Of a DNA stretch of 64,000 nt, positions 10,252 through 18,627 are shown one piece after another (the stretch's first letter is position 1; each line of letters starts with the position of its first letter). Source of the DNA: Rickettsiales bacterium (GTDB taxonomy: Bacteria > Pseudomonadota > Alphaproteobacteria > Rickettsiales > UBA1997); NCBI GenBank assembly GCA_017999675.1, contig JAGNLL010000007.1:1-64000 (forward strand), read 5' to 3'. The translations under genes and the position numbers were made by a program. Under the pieces are notes generated by a model, which worked only from the letters and a program-made list of their open reading frames with translations, had not been told where the DNA came from and did not search any database.

Positions 10252-10313
10252 AGATGTTTTAAAAATTATTAAAGGGGGAAGAAAGGGCAACCTAAAAGCC
10301 GCCCCACTAAATT

Positions 10314-10667
10314 TCAACTTATGAAATTTTTGTGATGCTTGGGAATAAAAAATTTATTAATTTCAATAAAATCAAAACGCAGATCACAATTTTGAAATTT
10401 TAAATTTTTCGAAATAAAAAACTGCGCCGCCATTTGAATGCGATTAATTTGATGTGGATGTAAAACCTCTTCGATTAAAAATTTTGAACTTCTGGCCTTC
10501 ACCTCAACCGCAACAATTACATCTGATTTTTTTGCTACGATGTCAATTTCGCCAAACCTTGTTTTGTAGCGCCATTTTAAGATTTGATAGCCCTTTAAAA
10601 TGAGTAAAAAAATGGCAATTTTTTCTGCTAAAATTCCAAATTGATAAGTGCGTTTTTTTACCACCAC
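10314..10667 (-). CDS. YraN/UPF0102 family endonuclease-like protein
   Basis: This 117-residue protein has the YraN family core: RYKTRFGEIDIVAKKSDVI followed by VAVEVKARSS. This is the conserved G-E-I-D...V-E-V-K pattern of a Holliday-junction-resolvase-like nuclease fold (PD-(D/E)XK). No biochemical role is firmly established for the family, although a role in DNA handling has been proposed. It overlaps the lipoprotein gene before it by 10 bases, which suggests translational coupling. Length is normal (about 115-130). Confidence 0.85.
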   Translation of the reverse strand: MVVKKRTYQFGILAEKIAIFLLILKGYQILKWRYKTRFGEIDIVAKKSDVIVAVEVKARSSKFLIEEVLHPHQINRIQMAAQFFISKNLKFQNCDLRFDFIEINKFFIPKHHKNFIS

Positions 10668-11023
10668 AAATCTTTGCCCATGTATTTTTTAACGTAAGAC
10701 TTGCTGAAAGTTCCGTAGAATTCTTCCCTTACAAGACATTTAAGAGAATCTTCTGGCGCTACTTTTTCAATTTTGAGCGACCTTTTGTCTCTAAGCCTAA
10801 TCACAGTGTAATTTTCATTAGAACGGTCAGTTTTTTTAGTGAGAGCTGCTTTTTTAATCGCCAAAACAACTTCGTCTTTGCGCGCAAATCTGACCATTAC
10901 TCTTAACCCTGTAGGGCAAATAATTTCAGAATTATAAATTGGCACTTTTCCGCCACATGAAGTGACAGCAGAAAAAGCCAAAAAAATTGCTAAAAATTTA
11001 CTGAGGTTTGATTTGCCCAACAT
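10658..11023 (-). CDS. Predicted lipoprotein of unknown function
   Basis: From the ATG at 11023 the 121-residue product begins with a basic, then hydrophobic signal peptide (KSNLSKFLAIFLAFSAVTSC) ending in a lipobox-like VTSC, so the mature protein would be a lipoprotein with Cys about 22. The rest is short, basic and contains two more cysteines (IICPTG and LKCLVRE). I recognise no family. It overlaps the 3' end of bamE by 26 bases and the start of yraN by 10, so it is probably co-transcribed with them. A TTG at 11050 is an alternative start. Confidence 0.65.
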   Translation of the reverse strand: MLGKSNLSKFLAIFLAFSAVTSCGGKVPIYNSEIICPTGLRVMVRFARKDEVVLAIKKAALTKKTDRSNENYTVIRLRDKRSLKIEKVAPEDSLKCLVREEFYGTFSKSYVKKYMGKDLWW

Positions 11024-11426
11024 TGCTAAAAATTGATTTAAAAAACCCAACTTTGTGACTATCCACCGCGGTATAATCGGCGGTAAATTGCAGGTTATTT
11101 TCTTCGTTATTTAGGTTGAGTTTTTTTAACTCTCTTACCGTGTCTGATTTAAAGCGAATAACTAAAATATTTCTCTCAACAATTTTTGGCTTAAAAAACA
11201 AAAATCTTTTCAAATCTTCTGAAAAATAAATCCAAGTTTCGTCCTGATCTAAATCAGAAACTAAGGTTGGAGATCCCATCATTTTCAAAACTCTTTCTTT
11301 CGTAGTGACCCCTTCTTGCAGCATTTCATGATCTGAAAATTCAAACATAAAGCCATGCTTATCAACCCTTGAAACGCAAGAGGTAGCAGCGATTAAAAGA
11401 AAAATACTTGCGAGAAATAATCTCAT
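10998..11426 (-). CDS. bamE: Outer membrane assembly lipoprotein BamE (SmpA/OmlA)
   Basis: This 142-residue protein is a small lipoprotein of the BAM complex that folds beta-barrel proteins into the outer membrane. The signal peptide MRLFLASIFLLIAATSC ends in a lipobox at Cys17. The OmlA domain follows, with GVTTKERVLKMMGSPTLVS and then DQDETWIYFSED, the pattern typical of alphaproteobacterial BamE. It is divergent from rpmF, with a 164-base gap that should carry promoters for both directions. It starts the minus-strand run ending with infC. Its presence indicates a Gram-negative envelope. Confidence 0.88.
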   Translation of the reverse strand: MRLFLASIFLLIAATSCVSRVDKHGFMFEFSDHEMLQEGVTTKERVLKMMGSPTLVSDLDQDETWIYFSEDLKRFLFFKPKIVERNILVIRFKSDTVRELKKLNLNNEENNLQFTADYTAVDSHKVGFFKSIFSNVGQIKPQ

Positions 11427-11470
11427 TTTTTTGAAGTGAATTTTAAAATTTTGCAGAGGGAAATTTGGCG

Positions 11471-11498
11471 TTGCTTTTATTTAGAGCCTTCCTATTTT
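11471..11498 (+). promoter_or_regulatory. Candidate sigma-70 promoter for rpmF-plsX-fabH
   Basis: TTGCTT (11471-11476) and TATTTT (11493-11498) are spaced by 16 bases and lie about 90 bases before the rpmF start. In an AT-rich genome such matches occur by chance, so support is weak. Confidence 0.3.
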
Positions 11499-11590
11499 TC
11501 GCCGCGACTTTTGTAAGTCTCCTTCCTCGAGAATCAAATCAAAAAAACAAACCGTTTTTCTAATCAAACTAATTTCACAAGGCATTTACT

Positions 11591-11794
11591 ATGGCAGTTC
11601 CTAAGAAGAAAACATCTCGTTCAAAAAGCCGCATGAGAAAAGGCAGCAACGGTTCTTTCAAAGCTGATTTTCCAAATGTTTTAACCGACAAAACTACCGG
11701 CGAATTCAAGCTTGCCCACCACATTTCATCTGACGGCTACTACAAAGGCAGAAAAGTTATCGCTGACAAGAAAAAATCTTCTCAAGAAGCTTAG
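11591..11794 (+). CDS. rpmF: 50S ribosomal protein L32
   Basis: The 67-residue protein begins MAVPKKKTSRSKSRMRKG, the hallmark of bacterial L32, and it is rich in Lys/Arg/Ser. It is a component of the large ribosomal subunit. The zinc-ribbon cysteines of some L32 proteins are absent, as is normal for the alphaproteobacterial C-minus form. It leads the classic rpmF-plsX-fabH cluster; plsX begins 6 bases after the stop. Confidence 0.97.
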   Translation: MAVPKKKTSRSKSRMRKGSNGSFKADFPNVLTDKTTGEFKLAHHISSDGYYKGRKVIADKKKSSQEA

Positions 11795-11800
11795 TTAAAA

Positions 11801-12859
11801 GTGACTAAAAAATTCACAGTAGCACTAGACTGCATGGGCGGCGATCGAGCTCCGCAGATTGTGATTGAGGGTGCCGATTTAATCGCCTCTACAAACCAAG
11901 ATATTCATTTCTTGTTGTTTGGCGATTCTAAAAAAATCACCCCAATTCTTCACAGCTGCAGATATCTCAAAGGCCGCTACACCTTAACTCACACTGACGA
12001 ATTCATTTCATCAGACGAAAAACCCTCTGTTGCTTTACGCAAAGGCACCAACTCTAGCATGCGTTTAGCGATTAACGCCGTAAAAGATGGTAGCGCTGAC
12101 GTCATCGTTTCAGCCGGCAATACCGGCGCCTTAATGGCAATTGCAAAAATTGTTTTGCGCCCACTTCCTTCAATTGACCGTCCGGCAATTGTCACCTCAA
12201 TTCCAAATCAAAAGAAAAAAGGCACTGTAATGCTCGACATGGGTGCCAACATTGAATGTGGTGCAGATGTTTTATTTCAATTCGCCGTAATGGGCCACGC
12301 TTTTGCCCGCAATGTTTTAAAAATTGAAAACCCAACAATCGGAGTTTTAAACGTTGGCTCTGAAGACGCCAAAGGCCACGAAGAAGTTCGCAACGTCGCC
12401 GCAATGTTAAAAGCCAGCACACTAAACGATTGCTTTCACGGCTACGTCGAAGGCGACGACATTACCAAAGGCACCGTTGACGTTGTAGTCACAGATGGTT
12501 TCACCGGCAACATCACCCTAAAAGCAATTGAAGGCACCGTAAAGCTAATGTCAGCCTTCATTAAAGAAGCCTTAAGCAGTTCAATCTGGTCAAAACTTGG
12601 CTACCTCTTAGCAAGCTCTGCAATTACAAAATCTAGCAAACAAATGGATCCGCGCATGCACAATGGTGCAATGCTTGTGGGCTTAAACGGCGTTGTGGTT
12701 AAAAGCCACGGCAGCACTGATCGCGTTGGTTTTGCCAATGCAATTAAAGTGGCCATCTCGCTTGTTGAAAACAAAATTAACGAACAAATCACGCAAGAAT
12801 TAAAATCAGCCGTAGCAACAATTGAGGCTGCAACCGCCACTCAAGAAGAGGCCAAATAA
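11801..12859 (+). CDS. plsX: Phosphate acyltransferase PlsX
   Basis: PlsX converts acyl-ACP to acyl-phosphate, the first step of phospholipid synthesis by the PlsX/PlsY route. The 352-residue protein starts at GTG and shows the family blocks VALDCMGGDRAPQIVIEGA, SAGNTGALMAIA, MLDMGANIECGADVL, GVLNVGSEDAKGHEE and VTDGFTGNITLKAIEG. Length is normal. It sits between rpmF and fabH, and its stop overlaps the fabH start (TAATG), implying translational coupling. The C-terminal 15 residues (TIEAATATQEE) are a low-complexity tail. Confidence 0.96.
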   Translation: MTKKFTVALDCMGGDRAPQIVIEGADLIASTNQDIHFLLFGDSKKITPILHSCRYLKGRYTLTHTDEFISSDEKPSVALRKGTNSSMRLAINAVKDGSADVIVSAGNTGALMAIAKIVLRPLPSIDRPAIVTSIPNQKKKGTVMLDMGANIECGADVLFQFAVMGHAFARNVLKIENPTIGVLNVGSEDAKGHEEVRNVAAMLKASTLNDCFHGYVEGDDITKGTVDVVVTDGFTGNITLKAIEGTVKLMSAFIKEALSSSIWSKLGYLLASSAITKSSKQMDPRMHNGAMLVGLNGVVVKSHGSTDRVGFANAIKVAISLVENKINEQITQELKSAVATIEAATATQEEAK

Positions 12860-13824
12860 TGACATCCATCCGTAGCAAGATCAGCGCCACCGGTTCGCAC
12901 CTTCCAAAAAAAATCGTCACAAATGCCGAGCTAGCCAAAAGCGTCGACACCTCAGACGCTTGGATTGTTGACCGCACTGGCATTAAACAAAGACACATTG
13001 CAGAACCTAACGAATTCACCTCTGACCTCGCAGCCAATGCAGCTCTAAAAGCAATCGCTCAAGCCAAAATCAACCCCGACGAAATCGAATTAATCATTTT
13101 AGCCACCACAACTCCAGACCTTACCTTTCCTGCAACCGCAACAACTGTTCAAGCAAAAATCGGCGCCAAAAATGCCTTTGCTTTTGACCTTCAAGCAGTT
13201 TGCTCAGGCTTTGTTTTTGCACTCGCCACCGCAGACAATTTCATAAAATCTGGCCAAGTAAAAAATGCTTTAGTAATTGGCGCCGACACCTTGTCGCGCA
13301 TTGTTGATTGGTCTGACCGCAACACCTGCGTACTTTTCGGCGACGGTGCTGGAGCAGTTTTGTTGCAAGCAACCTCAGAAGAAAATCGCGGAATTATTGC
13401 AACTGACCTTCACTCTGACGGCACGTTAAACGACATTCTCAAAACCACCGGCGGTGTAGCTTCAAACCAAAAATCTGGCTTCATTGAAATGTCGGGCAAA
13501 GAAGTTTTTAAACACGCTGTCGAAAAAATGTCGAAGTCAGTTTTGTCAGTTTTAAGCAAAGCAAACCTCACTACAAAAGACATTGATTTACTGGTGCCAC
13601 ACCAAGCCAACGCCCGTATTTTAAACGCTGTTGCCACTCGCTTAGAACTTCCAGAATCAAAAGTAATAATCACCGTAGAAAACCAAGCCAACACCTCTGC
13701 AGCCTCAATTCCACTAGCTTTAGACTTCGCCAACTCGCAAAACAAAATTAAAAAAGGCGACTTAGTTGTGCTTGAAGCATTGGGTGGCGGCCTCACTTGG
13801 GGCTCAATTGTTTTGCGCTGGTAA
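12859..13824 (+). CDS. fabH: 3-oxoacyl-ACP synthase III (FabH)
   Basis: FabH condenses acetyl-CoA with malonyl-ACP to start fatty-acid elongation. The 321-residue thiolase-fold protein has the catalytic triad context: Cys in LQAVCSGFVFAL (about residue 114), His in VPHQANARI (about 247) and Asn in ENQANTSAASIPLA (about 277). It starts DAWIVDRTGIKQRH after the initial strand, as expected. It overlaps plsX by one base. himA/ihfA, often next in alphaproteobacteria, is not found here; small unknown ORFs follow instead. Confidence 0.96.
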   Translation: MTSIRSKISATGSHLPKKIVTNAELAKSVDTSDAWIVDRTGIKQRHIAEPNEFTSDLAANAALKAIAQAKINPDEIELIILATTTPDLTFPATATTVQAKIGAKNAFAFDLQAVCSGFVFALATADNFIKSGQVKNALVIGADTLSRIVDWSDRNTCVLFGDGAGAVLLQATSEENRGIIATDLHSDGTLNDILKTTGGVASNQKSGFIEMSGKEVFKHAVEKMSKSVLSVLSKANLTTKDIDLLVPHQANARILNAVATRLELPESKVIITVENQANTSAASIPLALDFANSQNKIKKGDLVVLEALGGGLTWGSIVLRW

Positions 13825-13962
13825 GGCAAAAAATAAACTCCGCAGCAACTCCTATATTCTTTTCAAAAAGTCCAAAAAACTTTTTACTTTTAAAACCCCA
13901 CTACCTACAAACCCGCCCCACCGCTTTAAACCCAAGTCCTTAACAACATTACCTAACTCACC

Positions 13963-14169
13963 TTGTCATTCGTAAAATCAACTCGCCTCGCTTTAAAATA
14001 TGTGCGCAGATTCGTTGCCGGATTTGCCTCAGTTCCAACTTTTGCTCTTGGCCGAGCTAAAAATTTTCCATTTGCTCAAGACCGTTTCGCGCTTGAACAA
14101 GATAAATACGAAGTGATTTCAGATAGCGAGTTAGCAACTTTTAAACAAAAACAAAATGAGAGAAAATAG
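13963..14169 (+). CDS. Small hypothetical protein
   Basis: This is a 68-codon frame from TTG (a GTG lies 13 codons further in). The product has a basic first third and a charged end (QDRFALEQDKYEVISDSEL). I recognise no family. It follows fabH after a 138-base gap of low-complexity A/C-rich sequence, which holds a weak 7-bp hairpin near 13865-13885 and no other gene that I can see. It overlaps the next gene by 14 bases, which argues mildly for a real coupled gene. The composition looks protein-like, but it could be a remnant. Confidence 0.45.
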   Translation: MSFVKSTRLALKYVRRFVAGFASVPTFALGRAKNFPFAQDRFALEQDKYEVISDSELATFKQKQNERK

Positions 14170-14551
14170 ACACAACAATTCTTACGCAGACAGAGACCAC
14201 GACCACTCTTCACCAAGCCACGACCTAATCAAAAAAGAGCAAGATTATCGCCACAAATGGCAAGATAAATTCATCAAATCAAACACCTTCACCTTTCGTT
14301 TAGGGCAAGTGTTTGGCTTGGTTTACAACCTAGCTGTGCTTTACGTTGTATATACTTTGATTCAAGATGGTGAAAAAACTTTAGCCCTAAAAATTTTCGC
14401 CGCCAACCTTGCCTTGATTGCTTTTGCAATTTTGGTGACTGGTGTTGAAAGAAAAGTTTTAAGCAGAAAACCAGCCAGAAAAGGCAGAGATGGTAAAAAC
14501 TTTAAACCTCGTGGCGGCAGAAATGACCGCCCTCGCGACGATCGTAGATAA
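14156..14551 (+). CDS. Hypothetical small membrane protein
   Basis: The 131-residue protein has a charged His/Asp-rich N-terminus (about 1-45), two predicted membrane segments (about 52-70, FGLVYNLAVLYVVYTLI; about 78-97, IFAANLALIAFAILVTGV) and a strongly basic Arg/Gly-rich tail (about 100-131) ending RPRDDRR. The basic tail may face the cytoplasm and bind nucleic acid or phospholipid; this is inference. I recognise no family. It overlaps the preceding small ORF by 14 bases and is followed by a strong bidirectional terminator. Confidence 0.65.
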   Translation: MRENRHNNSYADRDHDHSSPSHDLIKKEQDYRHKWQDKFIKSNTFTFRLGQVFGLVYNLAVLYVVYTLIQDGEKTLALKIFAANLALIAFAILVTGVERKVLSRKPARKGRDGKNFKPRGGRNDRPRDDRR

Positions 14552-14579
14552 AATTTTTGCGATCCTTTGTGAAGCAAAT

Positions 14580-14617
14580 AAAAAAGCCGATGTTTTTAAA
14601 AACATCGGCTTTTTTTG
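14580..14617. terminator. Bidirectional intrinsic terminator
   Basis: The perfect stem AAAAAGCCGATGTTTTT/AAAAACATCGGCTTTTT is followed by a T-run. It lies between the convergent small membrane-protein gene and the pilin-like genes. Confidence 0.85.
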
Positions 14618-14646
14618 TATCCGTCATTACGAGCAAAACGACTAAA

Positions 14647-15600
14647 CTAATTCGTGCAAGGATTAATCGTGCCAGATTGCCAAGCACCAAAGGCGCCGCA
14701 TCTTCTTGTTGGCTTGCTTACGGTAGAAGTGAAGCCACTTGCACAAGATTGAGTCGGGCTAACTATCTGATTATAAGATGATTTAGGCCAAGTGCAGGTT
14801 CCGGTGTCGCAATTATCTGTCAGCGTATCTTCCTGAGGACAAGAAACCAAAGACAAAGCATTAAAATCTATCAACGCTATGTTTTTATTTTTGTAAAATA
14901 ACACATCGTCAAATACGTCACTATTTGCAGCGGCAGAAACAAAATGAGTGCCCAAAGTCACAACCGCTCCAGCTATAGATCCATAATTTTTTTGTTCGTC
15001 TGCATCTGTAGATGCGGCATTTTGCGTTGCAGCATTATTGTTAAAAGCGCCAAATTTATTGGCACCGTGGCTGATAATTACAAACATTGCGTCAAGTGCA
15101 TTATCTATGTTAGATCCGCCCAAACTCTCTCTTACCACAAGATTTCCAACCGACGATGCAGCACCAAATCCAGTGGTATCGCTGGTACTAGTAAGAGCCT
15201 TAACGACAACGTAAGTAAATTTATTTCCAAAACCATCCTCAGCCATTTCGGTGTTAAGACCCAAAGTTTGCGCCGGAATTGCACCGTAAACAACTGTGCC
15301 ACCAGCATTAGCGTAAACACCTGACAAAGTGCAATCCCCCGCAGATCCAGACGTACCATAAGTTGGGGCACTTGATTTTATTGCAGTCAGCGATGCTGGG
15401 CAAGGCAGCGCTTTTGTATTGATCAGATAATTGCCCATCGCTTTGTAAATTTCGTTCATGCGATCGCGCGTCACTTTGTATTTGGCGTTATTCATGGCGG
15501 TGACGGAGGCACTCATTGAGCCGGCGATCAAGATTGAAATGATTAAAATCACGATTGAAAGTTCGAGCAAACTGAAAGCTTTTTTGAAATTTTTTTTCAT
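14647..15600 (-). CDS. Type IV pilin/pseudopilin-like protein (copy 1)
   Basis: The 317-residue protein begins with a class III prepilin leader: a short basic segment, then AFSLLELSIVILIISILIAG (residues 8-27), with Glu at mature +5 and a hydrophobic helix. The residue before the cleavage point is Ala rather than the usual Gly. The large C-terminal region is a Cys-containing globular domain (CPASL, DCTL, CPQEDT, CDTGTCTWP, CASGF, RRCGAFG). The second copy immediately upstream is clearly homologous. Probable role is as a structural or minor pilin of a type IV pilus or type II secretion pseudopilus; no assembly genes are in the window. Confidence 0.75.
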   Translation of the reverse strand: MKKNFKKAFSLLELSIVILIISILIAGSMSASVTAMNNAKYKVTRDRMNEIYKAMGNYLINTKALPCPASLTAIKSSAPTYGTSGSAGDCTLSGVYANAGGTVVYGAIPAQTLGLNTEMAEDGFGNKFTYVVVKALTSTSDTTGFGAASSVGNLVVRESLGGSNIDNALDAMFVIISHGANKFGAFNNNAATQNAASTDADEQKNYGSIAGAVVTLGTHFVSAAANSDVFDDVLFYKNKNIALIDFNALSLVSCPQEDTLTDNCDTGTCTWPKSSYNQIVSPTQSCASGFTSTVSKPTRRCGAFGAWQSGTINPCTN

Positions 15601-15615
15601 TAATTTTTTATTTAA

Positions 15616-16596
15616 TTACGAGGCGTGACAAGGAGTTGAAGGGTCAGAATCCCAAACCCCAAAAGCGCCACATCTTTTTAACGGTTTAGCGTTTTTAACT
15701 TTATAATTTGGTGGCCCAACTGGACAATCTTCATTAGCGGCAGAGATCTGGCTGTATCTAGTTTGTGGCCAAGTGAAACTTGTTGGAGTTCCGTAATCAA
15801 TGGTTTGATTGCCATCAGATGCTCTACAAACTATTAAATCCAACGCATCAAAATCGAGCACTAACTCGTCTCTGGTTTTAAAAATAAGCATGTCGTCAAA
15901 CACATCACTCACTGCTGAGCTAGCAAAAAAAACTTTACCTGAAGTGCCACCACTATCGCTATAATTTGACAATTCATCTGCATCAGTTGGAGCGGCACTT
16001 GCCACAGATGAATTTTTGCTGTAAGCGCCAAGTTTATTAACCCCGCTACTCACCAACACAAACACTGCGTTGCTAGTTGCGAGCTGCGTTAGACCGCTAT
16101 CTATTCTGTCATTTACAGTAATTATATTTGTCGCTGTAGCTCTGCCAAAGCCAACAACATCACTGATTGTCACATCTGGATTAGTAAACGCCTTTGCAAC
16201 AACATAGGTAAATTTGCTGCCAAAACCATCTTCAGCAAAATCTGCACTAAGTCCCAAAGCTTGAACTGGCACAGCACCCGCGACTAAAGCCCCAGTATCT
16301 CTACTAAGTGTTCCACTGCAAGTTCCGGGGGTTGGAGTTTCTTGACCGTAGGTTGTTTCGCTAGATCTTACAGCAGTAATTAACGCCGGACAAGGCAGGC
16401 TTTTATTTTTAACCAAATAAGACCCCAAGGCTTTATAAACCGTGCCCATGCGCTCTCTTGTCAGCTGAATTTTAGCGTTATTAGTTGAGCTAGTTAAAAA
16501 CGACAAACCGCCAGAAATCATAATCGCAACAATCGTGATCACGATCGAAAGCTCGAGCAAACTGTAGGCTGTTTTTTTATCAGAAATTAATTTCAC
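15616..16596 (-). CDS. Type IV pilin/pseudopilin-like protein (copy 2)
   Basis: This 326-residue paralogue of the next gene carries the leader AYSLLELSIVITIVAIM (residues 10-26) with Ala before the predicted prepilin-peptidase site. Shared blocks are the tRERM...Y.A.G.YL...LPCP segment near residues 42-70, GLSADFAEDGFGSKFTYVVAKA, DVFDDML and the C-terminal KRCGAFGVW. The two genes are 15 bases apart and probably form a tandem duplication within one transcript. Upstream lies only tRNA-Ala on the other strand. No prepilin peptidase or ATPase is nearby. Confidence 0.75.
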   Translation of the reverse strand: MKLISDKKTAYSLLELSIVITIVAIMISGGLSFLTSSTNNAKIQLTRERMGTVYKALGSYLVKNKSLPCPALITAVRSSETTYGQETPTPGTCSGTLSRDTGALVAGAVPVQALGLSADFAEDGFGSKFTYVVAKAFTNPDVTISDVVGFGRATATNIITVNDRIDSGLTQLATSNAVFVLVSSGVNKLGAYSKNSSVASAAPTDADELSNYSDSGGTSGKVFFASSAVSDVFDDMLIFKTRDELVLDFDALDLIVCRASDGNQTIDYGTPTSFTWPQTRYSQISAANEDCPVGPPNYKVKNAKPLKRCGAFGVWDSDPSTPCHAS

Positions 16597-16658
16597 TTTT
16601 TTAAAAATTCATTTTGACAATTCCAAAGCCGTTTCTATCTTCCGCGGCCTTCGTTTTT

Positions 16659-16734
16659 GGGGATATAGCTCAGTTGGTAGAGCACCTGCTTTGCAAGCAG
16701 GGGGTCAGCGGTTCGAACCCGCTTATCTCCACCA
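16659..16734 (+). tRNA. tRNA-Ala (TGC)
   Basis: A 76-base cloverleaf including encoded CCA: acceptor GGGGATA/TATCTCC, D-arm with AGCTCAGTTGGTAGAGC, anticodon stem CCTGC/GCAGG with loop TTTGCAA (anticodon TGC), and T-arm with GGTTCGAACC. It stands alone rather than within an rRNA spacer. Confidence 0.98.
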
Positions 16735-16773
16735 AATCCTCCGCTTTTTTGTTTTAAATTAAGCGGAGGATTT
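16735..16773 (+). terminator. Hairpin terminator of tRNA-Ala
   Basis: The stem AATCCTCCGCTT/AAGCGGAGGATT begins directly after the tRNA CCA end, with a T-rich loop. It also separates the tRNA from the convergent fabD operon. Confidence 0.7.
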
Positions 16774-16807
16774 CCTTCCTCCCTCCGCCCTTCTCACTTC
16801 ACTAAAA

Positions 16808-17743
16808 TTACACAACAAACGCTTTTAGATCTTCAGAGTTTTGGATTGAGCGCGATTTCATATTTGCACAAGTTCTTCCAACCAAACCGGCTAAAACTTT
16901 TCCAGAACCAATCTCAATAATTTCTTCAACACCTTGCGATTCCATAAATAGCATGGTTTCGCGCCATCTCACCGAACCAGTAATTTGCTGCGCCAGTAAG
17001 TTGCGAATTTCATTTGGCTCAGTCACTAAATTTGCCGTCACATTTGCCACCACCGGAATTAGCGGCGATTTAATTTCGGCTTTTGCCAGTGCAATTTTCA
17101 TTTCATTTTGCGCATCAAGCATCAAAGCAGAGTGAAAGGCACCACTCACCGGCAAAGCAATGGCGCGCTTCGCGCCTTTGGCTTTAGCAATTTCCAAAGC
17201 GCGGTCAATTGCCACTTTTGAACCAGAAATTACTACCTGCCCCACTGAATTATCGTTAGCAACTTGGCACACATCACCTTGCGCCGCTTCGCGTGCAATT
17301 TCGTGAGCCACTTCAATTTCAACACCCAAAATTGCCGCCATGGCGCCTTGAGTTTTTTCGCCACATTTAGCCATTTCGCGTCCGCGAACTTGCAAAAGTT
17401 TGGCGGTTTCTTCCAAGCTAATCGCCTTTGCGGCGCATAATGCCGAATATTCACCCAAAGAGTGACCCGCTACAAACGAGCAAATATCTGCAATTTTTTT
17501 GCCAAATTCTTTTTCTAAAACTGTGGTCAGCGCAATTGAAACGGCCATTAAAGCTGGTTGGGTATTTTCAGTTTTGGTAAGCTCTTCGCTTGGGCCTTCA
17601 AACATTATTTTAGATAGATTTACGCCCAAAATTTCGTCAGTTTTTTGAAAAACTTCACGCGCTGAAGCAAAATTTTCGAATAAGTCACGACCCATTCCAA
17701 CCACTTGCGAACCTTGACCGGGGAAGACTAAAGCTGTTTTCAT
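16808..17743 (-). CDS. fabD: Malonyl-CoA:ACP transacylase
   Basis: FabD loads malonate onto acyl carrier protein for fatty-acid elongation. The 311-residue protein begins TALVFPGQGSQVVGMG and contains the nucleophile motif GHSLGEYSA (Ser about 94), with the catalytic His in SGAFHSALM (about 203) and the Gln-containing PGQGSQ loop. Length is normal (about 310). It is the last gene of a minus-strand run and starts 5 bases after galU. fabG and acpP are not beside it, unlike the common fab cluster. Confidence 0.96.
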   Translation of the reverse strand: MKTALVFPGQGSQVVGMGRDLFENFASAREVFQKTDEILGVNLSKIMFEGPSEELTKTENTQPALMAVSIALTTVLEKEFGKKIADICSFVAGHSLGEYSALCAAKAISLEETAKLLQVRGREMAKCGEKTQGAMAAILGVEIEVAHEIAREAAQGDVCQVANDNSVGQVVISGSKVAIDRALEIAKAKGAKRAIALPVSGAFHSALMLDAQNEMKIALAKAEIKSPLIPVVANVTANLVTEPNEIRNLLAQQITGSVRWRETMLFMESQGVEEIIEIGSGKVLAGLVGRTCANMKSRSIQNSEDLKAFVV

Positions 17744-17748
17744 AAATT

Positions 17749-18627
17749 TTAGTTTGAATATTTTTTAAGAATTTTTTTCACGTCTTCGCAAATCGCGCCG
17801 TTCTTCATGGCAAAGGCGATGTTTGCTTCGAGATATCCCAAAACATTACCGCAATCAAAACGCACTTCGTCGATTGTTTTGTAGTAAAAAGGATGTGTTT
17901 TGCACATGGCTTTCATGGCGTCGGTTAGTTGAATTTCGCCGCCCGAGCCAACTTCAAATTTTGACAAATATTCAAAAATTTCGGGCTGCAAAATATAGCG
18001 ACCAGTAATTGCTAAATTTGATGGAGCCACGTCTGGCTTAGGTTTTTCAACCATGTCGGTGATTTTTTCAGCACCTTCGTTTTTAATGATGCCATATTTT
18101 GAAGTGTCTTGCAGGTCAACCTCACCTACCGCCACAACTGACGAAACCTCTTCTTTGCTTTGATAAAGATCGATCATTTCGCCTAAAAAATTTCGTTTGC
18201 GGCCAGCACTTTGCATCATCATTTCATCCGCCAAAATCACGACAAAAGCCTCGTCTTTAGCAATAAAATTTCTGGCGCACCAAATGGCGTGACCCAAGCC
18301 CAGTGGTTTTTGTTGGCGCACAAAAGCCATTTGTCCAGCTTCTGGCAGCCATCCCATTACTTGGCCTAACTCTTGTGATTTATTTTTTTCATCAAGCTTC
18401 GATTCTAACTCGTAAGCGTGATCAAAATGGTTGTTGATGGCGTTTTTATTGCGGCCGGTAACAAAAATAAATTTTTCAATTCCGGCATCTCTCGCCTCTT
18501 CAAATGCATATTGAATGATCGGCTTGTTGGCAATTGGCAGCATTTCTTTTGGCATCGATTTTGTTGCCGGCAAAAAGCGCGTGCCTAAGCCGCCAACTGG
18601 AAAAACTGCGGTTTTAACTTTTCTCAT
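17749..18627 (-). CDS. galU: UTP--glucose-1-phosphate uridylyltransferase
   Basis: GalU makes UDP-glucose from UTP and glucose-1-phosphate for polysaccharide and LPS synthesis. Its N-terminus carries the nucleotidyltransferase signature GGLGTRFLPATKSMPKEML, with the sugar-phosphate block EKPKPDVAPSNLAITGRY around residue 170 and a C-terminal DEVRFDCGNVLGYLEA. The length of 292 residues is normal. I used the ATG at 18627; a GTG two codons upstream is also possible. It overlaps the 3' end of the NtrC-like gene and is followed closely by fabD. Confidence 0.93.
   Translation of the reverse strand: MRKVKTAVFPVGGLGTRFLPATKSMPKEMLPIANKPIIQYAFEEARDAGIEKFIFVTGRNKNAINNHFDHAYELESKLDEKNKSQELGQVMGWLPEAGQMAFVRQQKPLGLGHAIWCARNFIAKDEAFVVILADEMMMQSAGRKRNFLGEMIDLYQSKEEVSSVVAVGEVDLQDTSKYGIIKNEGAEKITDMVEKPKPDVAPSNLAITGRYILQPEIFEYLSKFEVGSGGEIQLTDAMKAMCKTHPFYYKTIDEVRFDCGNVLGYLEANIAFAMKNGAICEDVKKILKKYSN

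Noticed and set aside
13410-13829. 139-codon frame opposite fabH
   Set aside because: The plus strand encodes a full FabH with all catalytic residues; the opposite frame has no family features.
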